Shown in pieces: positions 7,592 to 16,053 of a DNA stretch of 64,000 nucleotides (position 1 is the first letter of the stretch; every line of letters starts with the position of its first letter). The notes beneath the pieces were generated by a model. That model was not told the DNA's origin. It ran no database searches and was given only the letters and a program-made list of their open reading frames with translations. The DNA is from Bacillota bacterium (GTDB taxonomy: Bacteria > Bacillota > Clostridia > Oscillospirales > Acutalibacteraceae). Both the position numbers and the translations under genes were made by a program. Where the stretch lies: positions 34,601 to 98,600 of the forward strand of contig JAEZCC010000004.1 in NCBI GenBank assembly GCA_023412715.1, written 5' to 3'.

Positions 7592-8635
7592 GTGAAAAAG
7601 ACAAAAATGCGTGTGATGAAGACCTTGGCCGCGGTCATTCTGGCCGCCTCGGCCGCCCTTGCCGCGGCGGGGTGCTCTTCCGGGAACGGCGCGGCGCCGG
7701 AGGCGGCCGCCTCCGGCGGAAGCGGCAAGAAAGTGAGCGTCGGCGTCATTCAATATGCCACGCACCCTTCCCTGGACAACTGCTACACCGGCTTTCGGGA
7801 AGGGCTGAAAGAGGCAGGCTTTGAGGAAGGCAAAAACCTGACCATCGACTTTCAGAACGCGCAGGCCGACAACGGGAACTCGGACCTGATGGCAAAAAAC
7901 ATGGTGTCTAAAAAGTACGATATGATTATGGCGATTGCGACGCCCGCCGCCATGTCCGCCTACAGCGCGGCGAAAGACACGAACATCCCCGTCGTGTTCA
8001 CCGCGATTTCGGACCCAGTGGCGGCGCAGCTTGTGCAGTCGCTCGACAAGCCCGGCGGCAGCTGCACCGGTTCCTCGGACGTTCTTCCGCTGGAGCAGCA
8101 GCTCAAGATGATCCGCGCTTTTCTGCCGAACGCCAAGAAGATCGGCGTCCTCTACACGACGAGCGAGGTCAATTCCGTCTCAAACCTGAAGCGTTTCAAA
8201 GAGCTTGCGCCGAAATACGGGTTTGAAATCGCCGACGTGGGCATCACCAATTCCTCCGAGGTCGCTTCCGGCGCCGCCTCGCTCGTGGCAAAGGGCGTCG
8301 ACTGCGTCAACAACTTCACCGACAACAACGTCGTCAATAACCTTTCGACCCTTCTGCAGGCCACGGACGGAGCCAAAATCCCCGTGTTCGGCTCCGAGAT
8401 CGAGCAGGTGAAAAACGGGTGTCTCGCGTCGGTCAGCATCGACTTTGTGGCGCTTGGAAAAGAAACCGGGAAAATGGCCGCGAAGATCCTGAAGGGCGAA
8501 GCCAAACCGGCGGACATCCCGGTCTATGTCGTGAACGAGGGCAAACCGGTCTACAGCAAAGCCGCGATGGAAAAATTCGGCCTGACGCTTCCGGCCGACT
8601 ACTCCGGCGCCGAAGCGGTCGATTCTTCAAAATAA
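7592..8635 (+). CDS. trpX: Tryptophan ABC transporter substrate-binding lipoprotein
   Basis: A 347-residue extracytoplasmic receptor of the ABC_sub_bind family (COG2984). An N-terminal lipoprotein signal (basic MKKTKMR, hydrophobic core, lipobox AAAGC) anchors it to the membrane. The mature part shows the periplasmic-binding fold, starting at KVSVGVIQYATHPSLDN and ending with KAAMEKFGLTLP. GTG 7592 has AAGGAGG eight bases upstream, just after the T-box terminator. Members placed behind Trp T-boxes are named TrpX; the family as a whole is otherwise uncharacterised. First gene of a three-gene import operon. Confidence 0.88.
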   Translation: MKKTKMRVMKTLAAVILAASAALAAAGCSSGNGAAPEAAASGGSGKKVSVGVIQYATHPSLDNCYTGFREGLKEAGFEEGKNLTIDFQNAQADNGNSDLMAKNMVSKKYDMIMAIATPAAMSAYSAAKDTNIPVVFTAISDPVAAQLVQSLDKPGGSCTGSSDVLPLEQQLKMIRAFLPNAKKIGVLYTTSEVNSVSNLKRFKELAPKYGFEIADVGITNSSEVASGAASLVAKGVDCVNNFTDNNVVNNLSTLLQATDGAKIPVFGSEIEQVKNGCLASVSIDFVALGKETGKMAAKILKGEAKPADIPVYVVNEGKPVYSKAAMEKFGLTLPADYSGAEAVDSSK

Positions 8636-8657
8636 CAGAAAGCTGGTACGGGAACCT

Positions 8658-9578
8658 ATGGACATCTTTCTTGGCCTGCTGTCGAACGTGCTGCAGGAAG
8701 GGCTGATCTACGCGATTATGGCGATCGGCGTCTACTTTACCTATCAGGTGCTGAATTTCCCCGACCTCTCCGTCGACGGCACCTTCCCGCTCGGCGCATG
8801 CGTGACGGGGGCGCTGATTGCCGGCGGCATGAATCCGTGGCTCGCGTGCCTGGCCGCCTTCCTTTGCGGGGCCGCGGCGGGCTGCGCTACGGGCCTGCTG
8901 CATGTGCGGCTGCATATTACGGACCTGCTTTCCGGCATCATCGTCATGCTGGCGCTTACCAGCATCAACCTTGTGGTGACGGGCGGGTCGTCGATGATTG
9001 CCTATTACAGCAGACCGACCGTGTTCACATCCGGGCCAGCGGCCCTGATACCCAAATTTTCCAACGGATGGCGCACCGTCATCGTCGCGCTGGTGTGCTG
9101 CGCGGCCGTAAAGATCCTCGCGGACCTGTACCTGAAGACGAAATCCGGCCTTCTGCTGCGCGCCGCGGGCGACAACCCGCAGTACGTGGTCTCGCTCGGG
9201 CGCGACCCGGGCGGCATGAAAATCCTCGGCCTGATGATCGGCAACGGCTGCGCGGCGCTGGCGGGCTCCGTGCTGAGCCAGGAATCCGGCTCGGCGAATA
9301 TCTGGAGCGGCACCGGTATGGTAGTCATGGGCCTTGCCTCGGTCATCATCGGCATCAGCCTGTTCGGCAGGGTCAGGTTCATCAAGCCGACGCTGGCCGT
9401 GATTCTGGGGACGATCGTCTACAAGGCCTGCCTTGTCGCCGCCATGCAGTTCGGCCTGCCGACCAACTACCTCAAGCTTCTCATGGCCGCCCTGTTCACC
9501 GCGGCACTCGTCGCAAACAATATGGCGCCGTCCGCCGGCAGGAGGAAAAAACAAAATGTCAACCCAACGCAAATCTGA
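8658..9578 (+). CDS. trpY: Tryptophan ABC transporter permease
   Basis: A 306-residue inner-membrane permease of the branched-chain/sugar type (BPD_transp_2, COG4120-like). It has about eight to nine hydrophobic helices and the characteristic opening IYAIMAIGVYFTYQVLNFPD-like segment followed by SVDGTFPLGA. It forms the channel for the substrate captured by TrpX. It lies 22 bases after trpX and its 3' end overlaps the ATPase start by 23 bases, so all three genes are co-transcribed. Substrate specificity is inferred from the Trp T-box. Confidence 0.87.
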   Translation: MDIFLGLLSNVLQEGLIYAIMAIGVYFTYQVLNFPDLSVDGTFPLGACVTGALIAGGMNPWLACLAAFLCGAAAGCATGLLHVRLHITDLLSGIIVMLALTSINLVVTGGSSMIAYYSRPTVFTSGPAALIPKFSNGWRTVIVALVCCAAVKILADLYLKTKSGLLLRAAGDNPQYVVSLGRDPGGMKILGLMIGNGCAALAGSVLSQESGSANIWSGTGMVVMGLASVIIGISLFGRVRFIKPTLAVILGTIVYKACLVAAMQFGLPTNYLKLLMAALFTAALVANNMAPSAGRRKKQNVNPTQI

Positions 9579-10374
9579 ATCTCCCGCCGGGCCGCTCGCC
9601 GAGCTGCGGGGCATCGACAAAACGTTCAACGCCGGCACCGTCAGCGAAATTCCGCTGTTTCGCGGCTTCGGCCTCTCTCTGCGGGAGGGCGGCTTCGTCT
9701 CCGTCGTGGGAAGCAACGGCTCTGGCAAGACGACCGTGCTGAACATCCTGTGCGGCAGCGTGAAACCGGACGCGGGCGAAGTCCTTTTCGAGGGCCGGGA
9801 CATCGGCCGCCTGCCCGAGTACCGGCGCTCCGCGTTCCTGGGGCGCGTCTTTCAGGACCCGGCGCTCGGCACCTGCCCGCAGCTGACCATCCTGCAGAAT
9901 CTTTCGCTGGCCGACAACAAGGGAAAGCCGTTCGGCCTGGGAAAGAGCGTCTCGAAAAAGCGGAAGGATTATTTCCGCACCCAGCTGGAGCTGCTGAAGC
10001 TTGGGCTGGAAGACAAGCTGGATCTGCTTGTCGGGAACCTTTCCGGCGGGCAGCGGCAGGCCCTGGCCCTTCTGATCTGCACCCTGACGCCCATCCGCCT
10101 GCTGATTCTGGACGAACACACGGCGGCGCTCGACCCGAAATCCGGCGAAAACGTCATGGATCTGACGGACCGTTTCGTGAAGGAAAAACACCTCACCGCC
10201 CTGATGGTCACACACAACCTGAAATACGCGCTGAATTACGGGGATCGCCTGCTGATGATGCACCGGGGAAGAATCATCCTCGACGCTTCCGGGGGCGAAA
10301 AAAGCGCCCTGCAGATCCGCGACCTGACCGACCGGTTCGACGAAATCAGCATCGAGGACGGCAACTCCGTCTGA
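9556..10374 (+). CDS. trpZ: Tryptophan ABC transporter ATP-binding protein
   Basis: A 272-residue ABC ATPase that energises the TrpXYZ importer. All motifs are present: Walker A GSNGSGKTT, Q-loop RVFQDP, signature LSGGQRQ, Walker B LLILDEHTAAL with catalytic Glu, and switch histidine in VTHNLK. I use ATG 9556 (MSTQRKSES), which has AGGAGG at 9540-9545; the longer in-frame extension from 9433 runs inside trpY and has no site. The start lies within trpY (23-base overlap), suggesting coupled translation. A terminator follows. Confidence 0.9.
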   Translation: MSTQRKSESPAGPLAELRGIDKTFNAGTVSEIPLFRGFGLSLREGGFVSVVGSNGSGKTTVLNILCGSVKPDAGEVLFEGRDIGRLPEYRRSAFLGRVFQDPALGTCPQLTILQNLSLADNKGKPFGLGKSVSKKRKDYFRTQLELLKLGLEDKLDLLVGNLSGGQRQALALLICTLTPIRLLILDEHTAALDPKSGENVMDLTDRFVKEKHLTALMVTHNLKYALNYGDRLLMMHRGRIILDASGGEKSALQIRDLTDRFDEISIEDGNSV

Positions 10375-10389
10375 CGGAAAATATACGGC

Positions 10390-10429
10390 AAGGCCCCCGC
10401 CCGCAGATTGTGCGGACGGGAGCCTTTTT
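10390..10429 (+). terminator. Terminator of the trpXYZ operon
   Basis: GGCCCCCGCCCGCA and TGCGGACGGGAGCC form a long GC stem with a five-base loop and a TTTTT tail on the plus strand. It also separates trpZ from the converging purD. Confidence 0.88.
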
Positions 10430-10442
10430 GCTGGGCTGACAG

Positions 10443-11702
10443 TCATCTGCCGATGTCGTGACGGAAAAAGGCGCCCTTGAAATGGACGGTCCCGGCCGCG
10501 GCGTAGGCTTTCGCAAGCGCCTCGGGGAGATCCTTTCCCAGCGCGGTCACCCCGAGGACGCGTCCGCCGTTCGTGTAGAACTTTCCGCCGCGGAACAGGG
10601 TGCCCGCGTGGTAAACGGTCGCGCCCCGCGCCTGGCCGTTCCCGTCCAGGCCCGTAATTTCAAAGCCCTTCTCGTAACGGCCCGGATAACCGCCGGAAGC
10701 CATCACCACGCAGGCGCAGGCTTCCCCGCTCCACTCGATGGGCTGATTTTCCAGCCTGCCGTCTATGACCGATTCGAGGATGTCGACGAAATCGGTCTTC
10801 AGCCGCGGCAGAACGACCTGCGTCTCCGGATCGCCAAAGCGGGAGTTGTACTCGATGACCTTCGGCCCGTCTTTCGTGAGCATCAGGCCGAAGTAGAGGC
10901 AGCCCCTGAACGGACGGCCCTCTTCGTTCATGGCGCGTATGGTCGGCAGAAAAATGGTGTCCATGCACACCTGCGCGACCTCCGGCGTATAATAGGGGTT
11001 TGGGCTGATAGTGCCCATGCCCCCGGTGTTGAGGCCCTTGTCGCCGTCGAACGCCCGCTTGTGGTCCTTGGAGGAAACCATGGGCCGCACACATTTCCCG
11101 TCCGTAAAGGCAAGGACGGAAACCTCCGGCCCGGTCAGGAATTCCTCCACGACGACGCGGCGGCCGGAATCGCCGAAAATCCGGTCTTCCATTATGCTTC
11201 TGAGCGCGGACTGCGCCTCGGCCTCGTCCTGCGCGATGACGACGCCCTTGCCCAGCGCCAGCCCGTCCGCCTTGACGACGGCGGGATAAACGCCGCGCTG
11301 CCGGATAAAGCGCAGGGCTTTCTGCGGATCGTCGAACACCTCGTACCCCGCGGTGGGGATCCCGTATTTTTTCATGAGGTTTTTGGAAAAGACTTTGCTG
11401 CTTTCAATCTGCGCGGCCCTGGCCGTCGGGCCGAACGCGCGGATGCCGGCGTTCTGGAGCTCGTCCACCATACCGCTGGCAAGGGGGTCGTCCGGCGCGA
11501 CGAAAACGAGGTCGACCGCATGGTCCTTCGAAAACGCGACCACGCCGGGAATGTCGTTCACCGGAATGGGCACGCACTCCGCGTCCCTCGAGATGCCGCC
11601 GTTGCCCGGGGCGCAGTAGAGCGTTTCGACCCTCGGGCTTTCTTTCAGCTTGCGCACAATCGCGTGTTCGCGGCCGCCGCCGCCGATCACCAGAATTTTC
11701 AT
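10443..11702 (-). CDS. purD: Phosphoribosylamine-glycine ligase
   Basis: A 419-residue ATP-grasp enzyme for step 2 of purine synthesis (phosphoribosylamine + glycine + ATP to GAR). The N-terminal domain begins KILVIGGGGREHAIVRKL; the grasp domain contains VVKADGLALGKGV and VVEEFLTGPEVSVLAF; the glycine-rich NTGGMGTISPNP and the metal-binding region near VIEYNSRFGDPE are intact. It is the last gene of the purine operon, 18 bases after the AICAR transformylase gene. I saw no strong minus-strand terminator behind it; the hairpin at 10390-10429 has its T tail on the other strand. Confidence 0.95.
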   Translation of the reverse strand: MKILVIGGGGREHAIVRKLKESPRVETLYCAPGNGGISRDAECVPIPVNDIPGVVAFSKDHAVDLVFVAPDDPLASGMVDELQNAGIRAFGPTARAAQIESSKVFSKNLMKKYGIPTAGYEVFDDPQKALRFIRQRGVYPAVVKADGLALGKGVVIAQDEAEAQSALRSIMEDRIFGDSGRRVVVEEFLTGPEVSVLAFTDGKCVRPMVSSKDHKRAFDGDKGLNTGGMGTISPNPYYTPEVAQVCMDTIFLPTIRAMNEEGRPFRGCLYFGLMLTKDGPKVIEYNSRFGDPETQVVLPRLKTDFVDILESVIDGRLENQPIEWSGEACACVVMASGGYPGRYEKGFEITGLDGNGQARGATVYHAGTLFRGGKFYTNGGRVLGVTALGKDLPEALAKAYAAAGTVHFKGAFFRHDIGR

Positions 11703-11720
11703 GCTTCGCTTCCTCCGGAA

Positions 11721-12899
11721 TCAGTGGTGGAACAGGCGCAGGCCGGTAAAGGCCATGGCGATTCCGTATTTGTCGCAGGCGGCGATCACGTTGTCGTCCC
11801 GTATCGAGCCTCCCGGCTGGGCAATGTAGGCGACGCCGGAGCGGTGCGCCCGTTCGATGTTGTCCCCGAACGGGAAAAACGCGTCGGATCCGATCGAAAC
11901 GCCGCTCTGCTTCGAAACCCAGTCTTTCTTCTCTTCGCGCGTGAGAGGCTCCGGCTTTTCGGTAAAGAACTGCTGCCAGACGCCGTCGGCGAGCACGTCC
12001 ATGAAATCGTCGGAGATATAGACGTCTATGGTATTGTCGCGGTCCGGCCGGCGGATGTCGCCGCGGAAAGGCAGCGAAAGCACCTTCGGGTTCTGGCGCA
12101 GATACCAGACGTCGGCCTTGCTGCCCGCAAGGCGCGTGCAGTGAATGCGCGACTGCTGCCCGGCGCCCACGCCGACGGTCATGCCGTCTTTGACGTAGCA
12201 GACGGAATTGGACTGCGTATATTTGAGCGTGATAAGCGAAATCAGCAGGTCGCGCCGAGCTTCCTGCGGGATCTCTTTCGCCGCGGTGACGACGTTCCGC
12301 AGAAGGGAAGCGTCGATTGCGCTCTCGTTTCTCCCCTGCTCGAAGGTGATGCCGAAAATGTCCTTGTGCTCCGTCGGGGCGGGGCGGTAAGACGGGTCAA
12401 TCTGCACGACGTTATAGGTCCCCCTGCGCTTGGTTTTCAGAATTTCGAGCGCCTCTGCGGTGTAGCCGGGCGCAATGACGCCGTCCGACACCTCGCGCTT
12501 GAGCAGCAGCGCGGTCTCTTTGTCGCATACGTCGGAAAGCGCCGCAAAGTCGCCGTAGGAAGACATGCGGTCGGCGCCGCGCGCCGCCGCGTATGCGCTG
12601 GCAAGCGGAGAAAGCTTCAGGTCGTCCACGAAAAAGATCTTTTTCAGCGTGTCGGAAAGCCCTGTGGCGACGGCGGCGCCCGCGGGGCTGACGTGCTTGA
12701 ACGACGCGGCGGCCGGGACGCCGGCGGCCTGCTTCAGCTCCCTGACCAGCTGCCAGCTGTTGAGCGCGTCCAGAAAATTGATGTATCCTGGCCTGCCGTT
12801 AAGCACTTTGAGCGGAAGCTCCGCGCCGTCTTTCATAAAAATGCGCGCCGGCTTCTGGTTCGGGTTGCACCCGTATTTCAGCTCGATTTCATTTGCCAT
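11721..12899 (-). CDS. purH: Stand-alone AICAR formyltransferase (PurH C-terminal domain only)
   Basis: A 392-residue enzyme that formylates AICAR with 10-formyl-THF to FAICAR, step 9 of purine synthesis. It corresponds to the transformylase half of bifunctional PurH: the catalytic Lys-His pair is in AASFKHVSPAGAAV near residue 67, and the C-terminal block SDAFFPFGDNIERAHRSGV is intact. The N-terminal MGS-like IMP cyclohydrolase domain is absent; the whole protein is about 120 residues shorter than PurH. The missing step is supplied by the archaeal-type cyclohydrolase encoded directly upstream at 12981-13706. Start ATG 12899 has GAGGGG upstream. Confidence 0.9.
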   Translation of the reverse strand: MANEIELKYGCNPNQKPARIFMKDGAELPLKVLNGRPGYINFLDALNSWQLVRELKQAAGVPAAASFKHVSPAGAAVATGLSDTLKKIFFVDDLKLSPLASAYAAARGADRMSSYGDFAALSDVCDKETALLLKREVSDGVIAPGYTAEALEILKTKRRGTYNVVQIDPSYRPAPTEHKDIFGITFEQGRNESAIDASLLRNVVTAAKEIPQEARRDLLISLITLKYTQSNSVCYVKDGMTVGVGAGQQSRIHCTRLAGSKADVWYLRQNPKVLSLPFRGDIRRPDRDNTIDVYISDDFMDVLADGVWQQFFTEKPEPLTREEKKDWVSKQSGVSIGSDAFFPFGDNIERAHRSGVAYIAQPGGSIRDDNVIAACDKYGIAMAFTGLRLFHH

Positions 12900-12980
12900 T
12901 AAGAATTTTCCCCTCCTGTCGGTTTCGCCGCACGCCCGCGCAGGGCCCGGAAGACGCCCCGCGGAGAATGCGAAAAAAGG

Positions 12981-13706
12981 TCACTCGGCTTTCATGCAAA
13001 GGTTTTTGTTGAAGATGCGCGTTTCCGTCAGGCCCGTTTTCAGGCTGATGTACCTCACAAAAAGCGAGATTTTATTTTCAGAATTCAGATTTTTCCACAC
13101 GGCGTGGGAAAATTCGTCGATGCTGCCGGAAAGCTTCAGCCGGATCGGCTCCCCCTCGAAAGACGGCAGCGGATCCCCGTCGCCGAGATAAGTCTGGATC
13201 AGCCGGCCCTCCCCAGCCGTTGGGCTGCCGTACTCATAAAAGAAGCGCTGCACGGACTTTCCTTTCGGGTCGCCGCTTTTCAGAATGGAAAGGCGGTAGC
13301 TGAACGCCGCGCCGGTCTCCACAAGGCCGGAGATGCGCGGCGTGAAGTTCGGGGCGTCCGGCTCGAACGTGCGCATGCGCAGCGCGTCCTCGAACGTGCC
13401 GCCCTGCGCAAGCACATCGTAAGCGGTGTCCGTCTGGTCGCCGTTCGTCACAATCGTGCGGGAGTCCAGCACCCGCACCGGGGAATAAATAATCAGCGAC
13501 GGGTCCGACACTTTCGATTCGTCGAACGCCTTCGTGCGGATTCCATCGCTGTCTTCGACAAAAATGCGATTCCGGCTGTTTTCGCTTCTGCCCATGATGA
13601 AATAGGCGGCGACGGCATAAATGCCGTCTTCGCTTCTTCCCAGAACGATGCCTCTGCCGGGGTAGGAATTGCCGCCCAGCGTCTGCTCAATGGTACTAAG
13701 ATTCAA
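12981..13706 (-). CDS. purO: PurO-type IMP cyclohydrolase
   Basis: A 241-residue protein of the IMP_cyclohyd family (archaeal PurO type, COG3363), which closes FAICAR to IMP. Visible signatures are the N-terminal NSYPGRGIVLGRSEDG and YFIMGRSENSRNR followed by a central ARG/SER-rich strand set. Its place between purN and the transformylase gene supports the role. I place the start at TTG 13706 (LNLSTIEQTLGG), which has AGGAGG at 13715-13720 with an eight-base gap; an upstream TTG at 13727 has no site. The start overlaps the purN stop by 11 bases. The archaeal enzyme is the reference member; bacterial copies are known in some Clostridia. Confidence 0.82.
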   Translation of the reverse strand: MNLSTIEQTLGGNSYPGRGIVLGRSEDGIYAVAAYFIMGRSENSRNRIFVEDSDGIRTKAFDESKVSDPSLIIYSPVRVLDSRTIVTNGDQTDTAYDVLAQGGTFEDALRMRTFEPDAPNFTPRISGLVETGAAFSYRLSILKSGDPKGKSVQRFFYEYGSPTAGEGRLIQTYLGDGDPLPSFEGEPIRLKLSGSIDEFSHAVWKNLNSENKISLFVRYISLKTGLTETRIFNKNLCMKAE

Positions 13707-14340
13707 CCTCGAGACCTCCTGTAACAATCACTTTTCCGTTTTCAATTTTCAGCCTGCCTGCGCAGAACAGCGCGGCCGCCTGCGGCAGCAACTTCCACTC
13801 CGCCTGCTCCATGACGCGCCTCTGCAGGGTTTCCGGCGTGTCGCCGGGCAGGACCTCCACCGCCTTCTGCAGGATGATGGGGCCGCCGTCGCAGATTTCG
13901 TTGACAAAATGGACGGTCGCGCCGGTCACCTTCACGCCGCGCTTCAGCGCCTCTTCATGCACGCGCAGCCCGTAATACCCCTCTCCGCAGAAAGACGGAA
14001 TCAGGGAGGGGTGGACGTTCATAATCCGGTTCCGGAATTCGCCGACCACGCGGCTGCTGACAATGGTCATAAAACCGGCGAGGACGACGAGGCGGATATC
14101 GCTGTCCCTGAGCAGGCCGAGAAGGGCGTCGTCATACTCCCCCTGCCCTGCGAATTCACGGCGGCGCAGGACCTTCGACAGCACGCCGGCCTTCCGGGCG
14201 CGCTCCAGCGCATAGGCCTTCGGGTTGCTGGAAACGACCAGCGAAACGGTGCCCCCCGGAAGCCTCCCGGCCTTTTCTGCGTCGAGCAGCGCCTGCAGGT
14301 TCGTCCCCCCGCCGGAAACAAGGACGGCAATGTTCAGCAT
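13696..14340 (-). CDS. purN: Phosphoribosylglycinamide formyltransferase
   Basis: A 214-residue folate-dependent GAR transformylase (step 3). The N-terminal nucleotide loop is LVSGGGTNLQALLD; the formyltransferase active-site motif reads RIMNVHPSLIPSF, followed by GATVHFVNEICDGGPII with the catalytic Asp. ATG 14340 has AAGGGG upstream and overlaps the purM stop by seven bases; a longer frame upstream is arginine-rich shadow sequence and is rejected. Part of purE-M-N-O-H-D. Confidence 0.94.
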   Translation of the reverse strand: MLNIAVLVSGGGTNLQALLDAEKAGRLPGGTVSLVVSSNPKAYALERARKAGVLSKVLRRREFAGQGEYDDALLGLLRDSDIRLVVLAGFMTIVSSRVVGEFRNRIMNVHPSLIPSFCGEGYYGLRVHEEALKRGVKVTGATVHFVNEICDGGPIILQKAVEVLPGDTPETLQRRVMEQAEWKLLPQAAALFCAGRLKIENGKVIVTGGLEVES

Positions 14341-15368
14341 AGCACGACCCCTTCGTCGCCGGGAACAATCTCGCCGATCACGCGGGCCTCTTCCCCGCTG
14401 TCCTTCAGGCACTCCAGCGCCGCGTCCGCGTCTTCTTTCGCCACGGCGACGCACATGCCGACACCCATGTTGAACGTGTTGTACATGTCGCGCTCTGGGA
14501 TGTTGCCCTGCCGCTGAAGCAGCGTGAAAATCGGCAGCCTCGGCAGGGACGCAAGCTCGATCTTCGCCGTAGTGCCGGGCTTCAGCATCCTCGGAATATT
14601 CTCAAAAAAGCCGCCGCCCGTAATGTGGGAAACCGCCTTGACTCGAGCCTTCCAAAGCAGCGAAAGGATCGGCCTGACATAGATCTTCGTCGGCGTCAGA
14701 AGCTCTTCGCCGAGCGTGCGGCCAAGCTCGGCAATCTGCATGCCGACGTTGCGCTCGCTGATGTTGAAGACCTTGCGCACCAGCGAAAAGCCGTTCGAGT
14801 GCAGACCGGAGGAGGGCAGGCCGATGAGGACGTCGCCCGGGACGATTCCGGAGCCGTCCAGAATCCTGACGCGGTCCACCACGCCGACGGAAAAGCCGGC
14901 GAGATCGTATTCGTCGGACGGGTAGAAGCCCGGCATCTCGGCCGTTTCGCCGCCGACGAGCGCACAGCCCGCCTGCACGCAGCCTTCCGCCACGCCGGAG
15001 ACGATCTGCTCGATTGTCTCCGGGTGGTTTTTGCCGACCGCGACATAGTCGAGAAAAAACAGGGGCTTCGCGCCGCTGCAGACCACGTCGTTCACGCACA
15101 TGGCGACGCAGTCGATGCCCACCGTGTCGTGCTTGCCCATCAGGAACGCGATTTTGAGCTTCGTCCCGACGCCGTCGGTGCCGCTGACGAACACCGGGGC
15201 GCGGTAGCCGGAAAGATCCGGCTGAAACAGCCCGCCGAACCCGCCGATCCCCGAAAGGACGCCCGGCACATTGGTCCGCTGCACATGCTTTTTCATCAGC
15301 TCCACGGCCTTGTACCCGGCGGTGACGTCCACCCCGGCAGCCTTGTAGCTTTCGCTGAAACTTTTCAT
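14334..15368 (-). CDS. purM: Phosphoribosylformylglycinamidine cyclo-ligase
   Basis: A 344-residue AIR synthetase (step 5, FGAM + ATP to AIR). The conserved N-terminal SYKAAGVDVTAGYKAVELMK and the ATP-binding VSGTDGVGTKLKIAF with ALVGGETAEMPGFYP are intact. ATG 15368 is the correct start; the in-frame upstream stretch lacks family sequence. It overlaps purN by seven bases and follows purE by 25. PurL/PurQ/PurS, PurF and PurC are not in this operon. Confidence 0.95.
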   Translation of the reverse strand: MKSFSESYKAAGVDVTAGYKAVELMKKHVQRTNVPGVLSGIGGFGGLFQPDLSGYRAPVFVSGTDGVGTKLKIAFLMGKHDTVGIDCVAMCVNDVVCSGAKPLFFLDYVAVGKNHPETIEQIVSGVAEGCVQAGCALVGGETAEMPGFYPSDEYDLAGFSVGVVDRVRILDGSGIVPGDVLIGLPSSGLHSNGFSLVRKVFNISERNVGMQIAELGRTLGEELLTPTKIYVRPILSLLWKARVKAVSHITGGGFFENIPRMLKPGTTAKIELASLPRLPIFTLLQRQGNIPERDMYNTFNMGVGMCVAVAKEDADAALECLKDSGEEARVIGEIVPGDEGVVLC

Positions 15369-15393
15369 TCCGCTTTCTTCTCCCTTTGTTTCT

Positions 15394-15900
15394 TCAGAGG
15401 TTTTCCGCCTGCTCGCGGACGGCGGCGTCCTTCTTCGCCACCTTCTCCGCAAGCTCCCGTTTCATGGCGGAAAGCTTGTCCGCAAGGACCGGGTCGCCGA
15501 GCGCCAGAATCTGCGCCGCGAGGATGGCTGCGTTCTCCGCACCGTTGATGGCGACGGTGGCCACGGGAATTCCGCTCGGCATCTGCACCGTTGCAAGCAG
15601 CGCGTCAAGGCCGTCAAGCTGTGATGATTTCATCGGGATTCCGATGACCGGCAGGGTCGTTCCCGCGGCCAGCACGCCGGCGAGATGGGCCGCCATGCCC
15701 GCCGCGGCGATGATGACGCCGAAGCCGTTTTCCGCGGCCGATTCGGCGAACTCCGCCGCTGCCTTCGGCGTTCTGTGCGCGGAAATGACGTGCGTTTCAA
15801 CGGGGACGCCGAACGCTTTCAGCTTTTTGACGGCCGCTGAAACCACCGGAAAATCACTGTCGCTTCCCATAATGACGGCGACCTTTTTCTGAACGGACAT
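15394..15900 (-). CDS. purE: N5-carboxyaminoimidazole ribonucleotide mutase
   Basis: A 168-residue class I PurE that converts N5-CAIR to CAIR. Signature residues are VAVIMGSDSDFPVV near the N-terminus, ISAHRTPKA with the catalytic His, and IAAAGMAAHLAGVLA. ATG 15900 is used (AAGGAG eight bases upstream) rather than an earlier in-frame TTG. First gene of the purine operon; purK is not adjacent. Confidence 0.94.
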   Translation of the reverse strand: MSVQKKVAVIMGSDSDFPVVSAAVKKLKAFGVPVETHVISAHRTPKAAAEFAESAAENGFGVIIAAAGMAAHLAGVLAAGTTLPVIGIPMKSSQLDGLDALLATVQMPSGIPVATVAINGAENAAILAAQILALGDPVLADKLSAMKRELAEKVAKKDAAVREQAENL

Positions 15901-15948
15901 TGCCAACACTCCTTCGAATTCTGGGATGATGCGGACCGGACTTCTGCT

Positions 15949-15977
15949 GTGATACTCTTATTCTAGAAGATCGCCAA
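15949..15977 (-). promoter_or_regulatory. Possible promoter of the purine operon
   Basis: Minus-strand TTGGCG (15972-15977), 17 bases, TATCAC (15949-15954). Both boxes are weak matches. I saw no purine riboswitch or clear PurR box in 15901-16008. Confidence 0.35.
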
Positions 15978-16008
15978 AAAAAATGCAAGCGGCGGCGTCT
16001 CCTCCTGC

Positions 16009-16048
16009 AAAAAAGAAAACGGGCCGGATCCTGATGGGTCCGGCCCGG
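16009..16048 (-). terminator. Terminator after the SPFH gene
   Basis: GGGCCGGAYCC-type stem (16021-16046) followed on the minus strand by GTTTTCTTTTTTG. It separates the nfeD/SPFH unit from purE. Confidence 0.85.
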
Positions 16049-16053
16049 CAAAA

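Noticed and set aside
10458..12902. Plus-strand open frame of 814 codons
   Set aside because: Antisense to purD and the AICAR transformylase gene; no domain and no ribosome binding site.
15901..16008. Purine riboswitch or PurR box before purE
   Set aside because: No purine-aptamer core or clear PurR palindrome was visible in the short leader.
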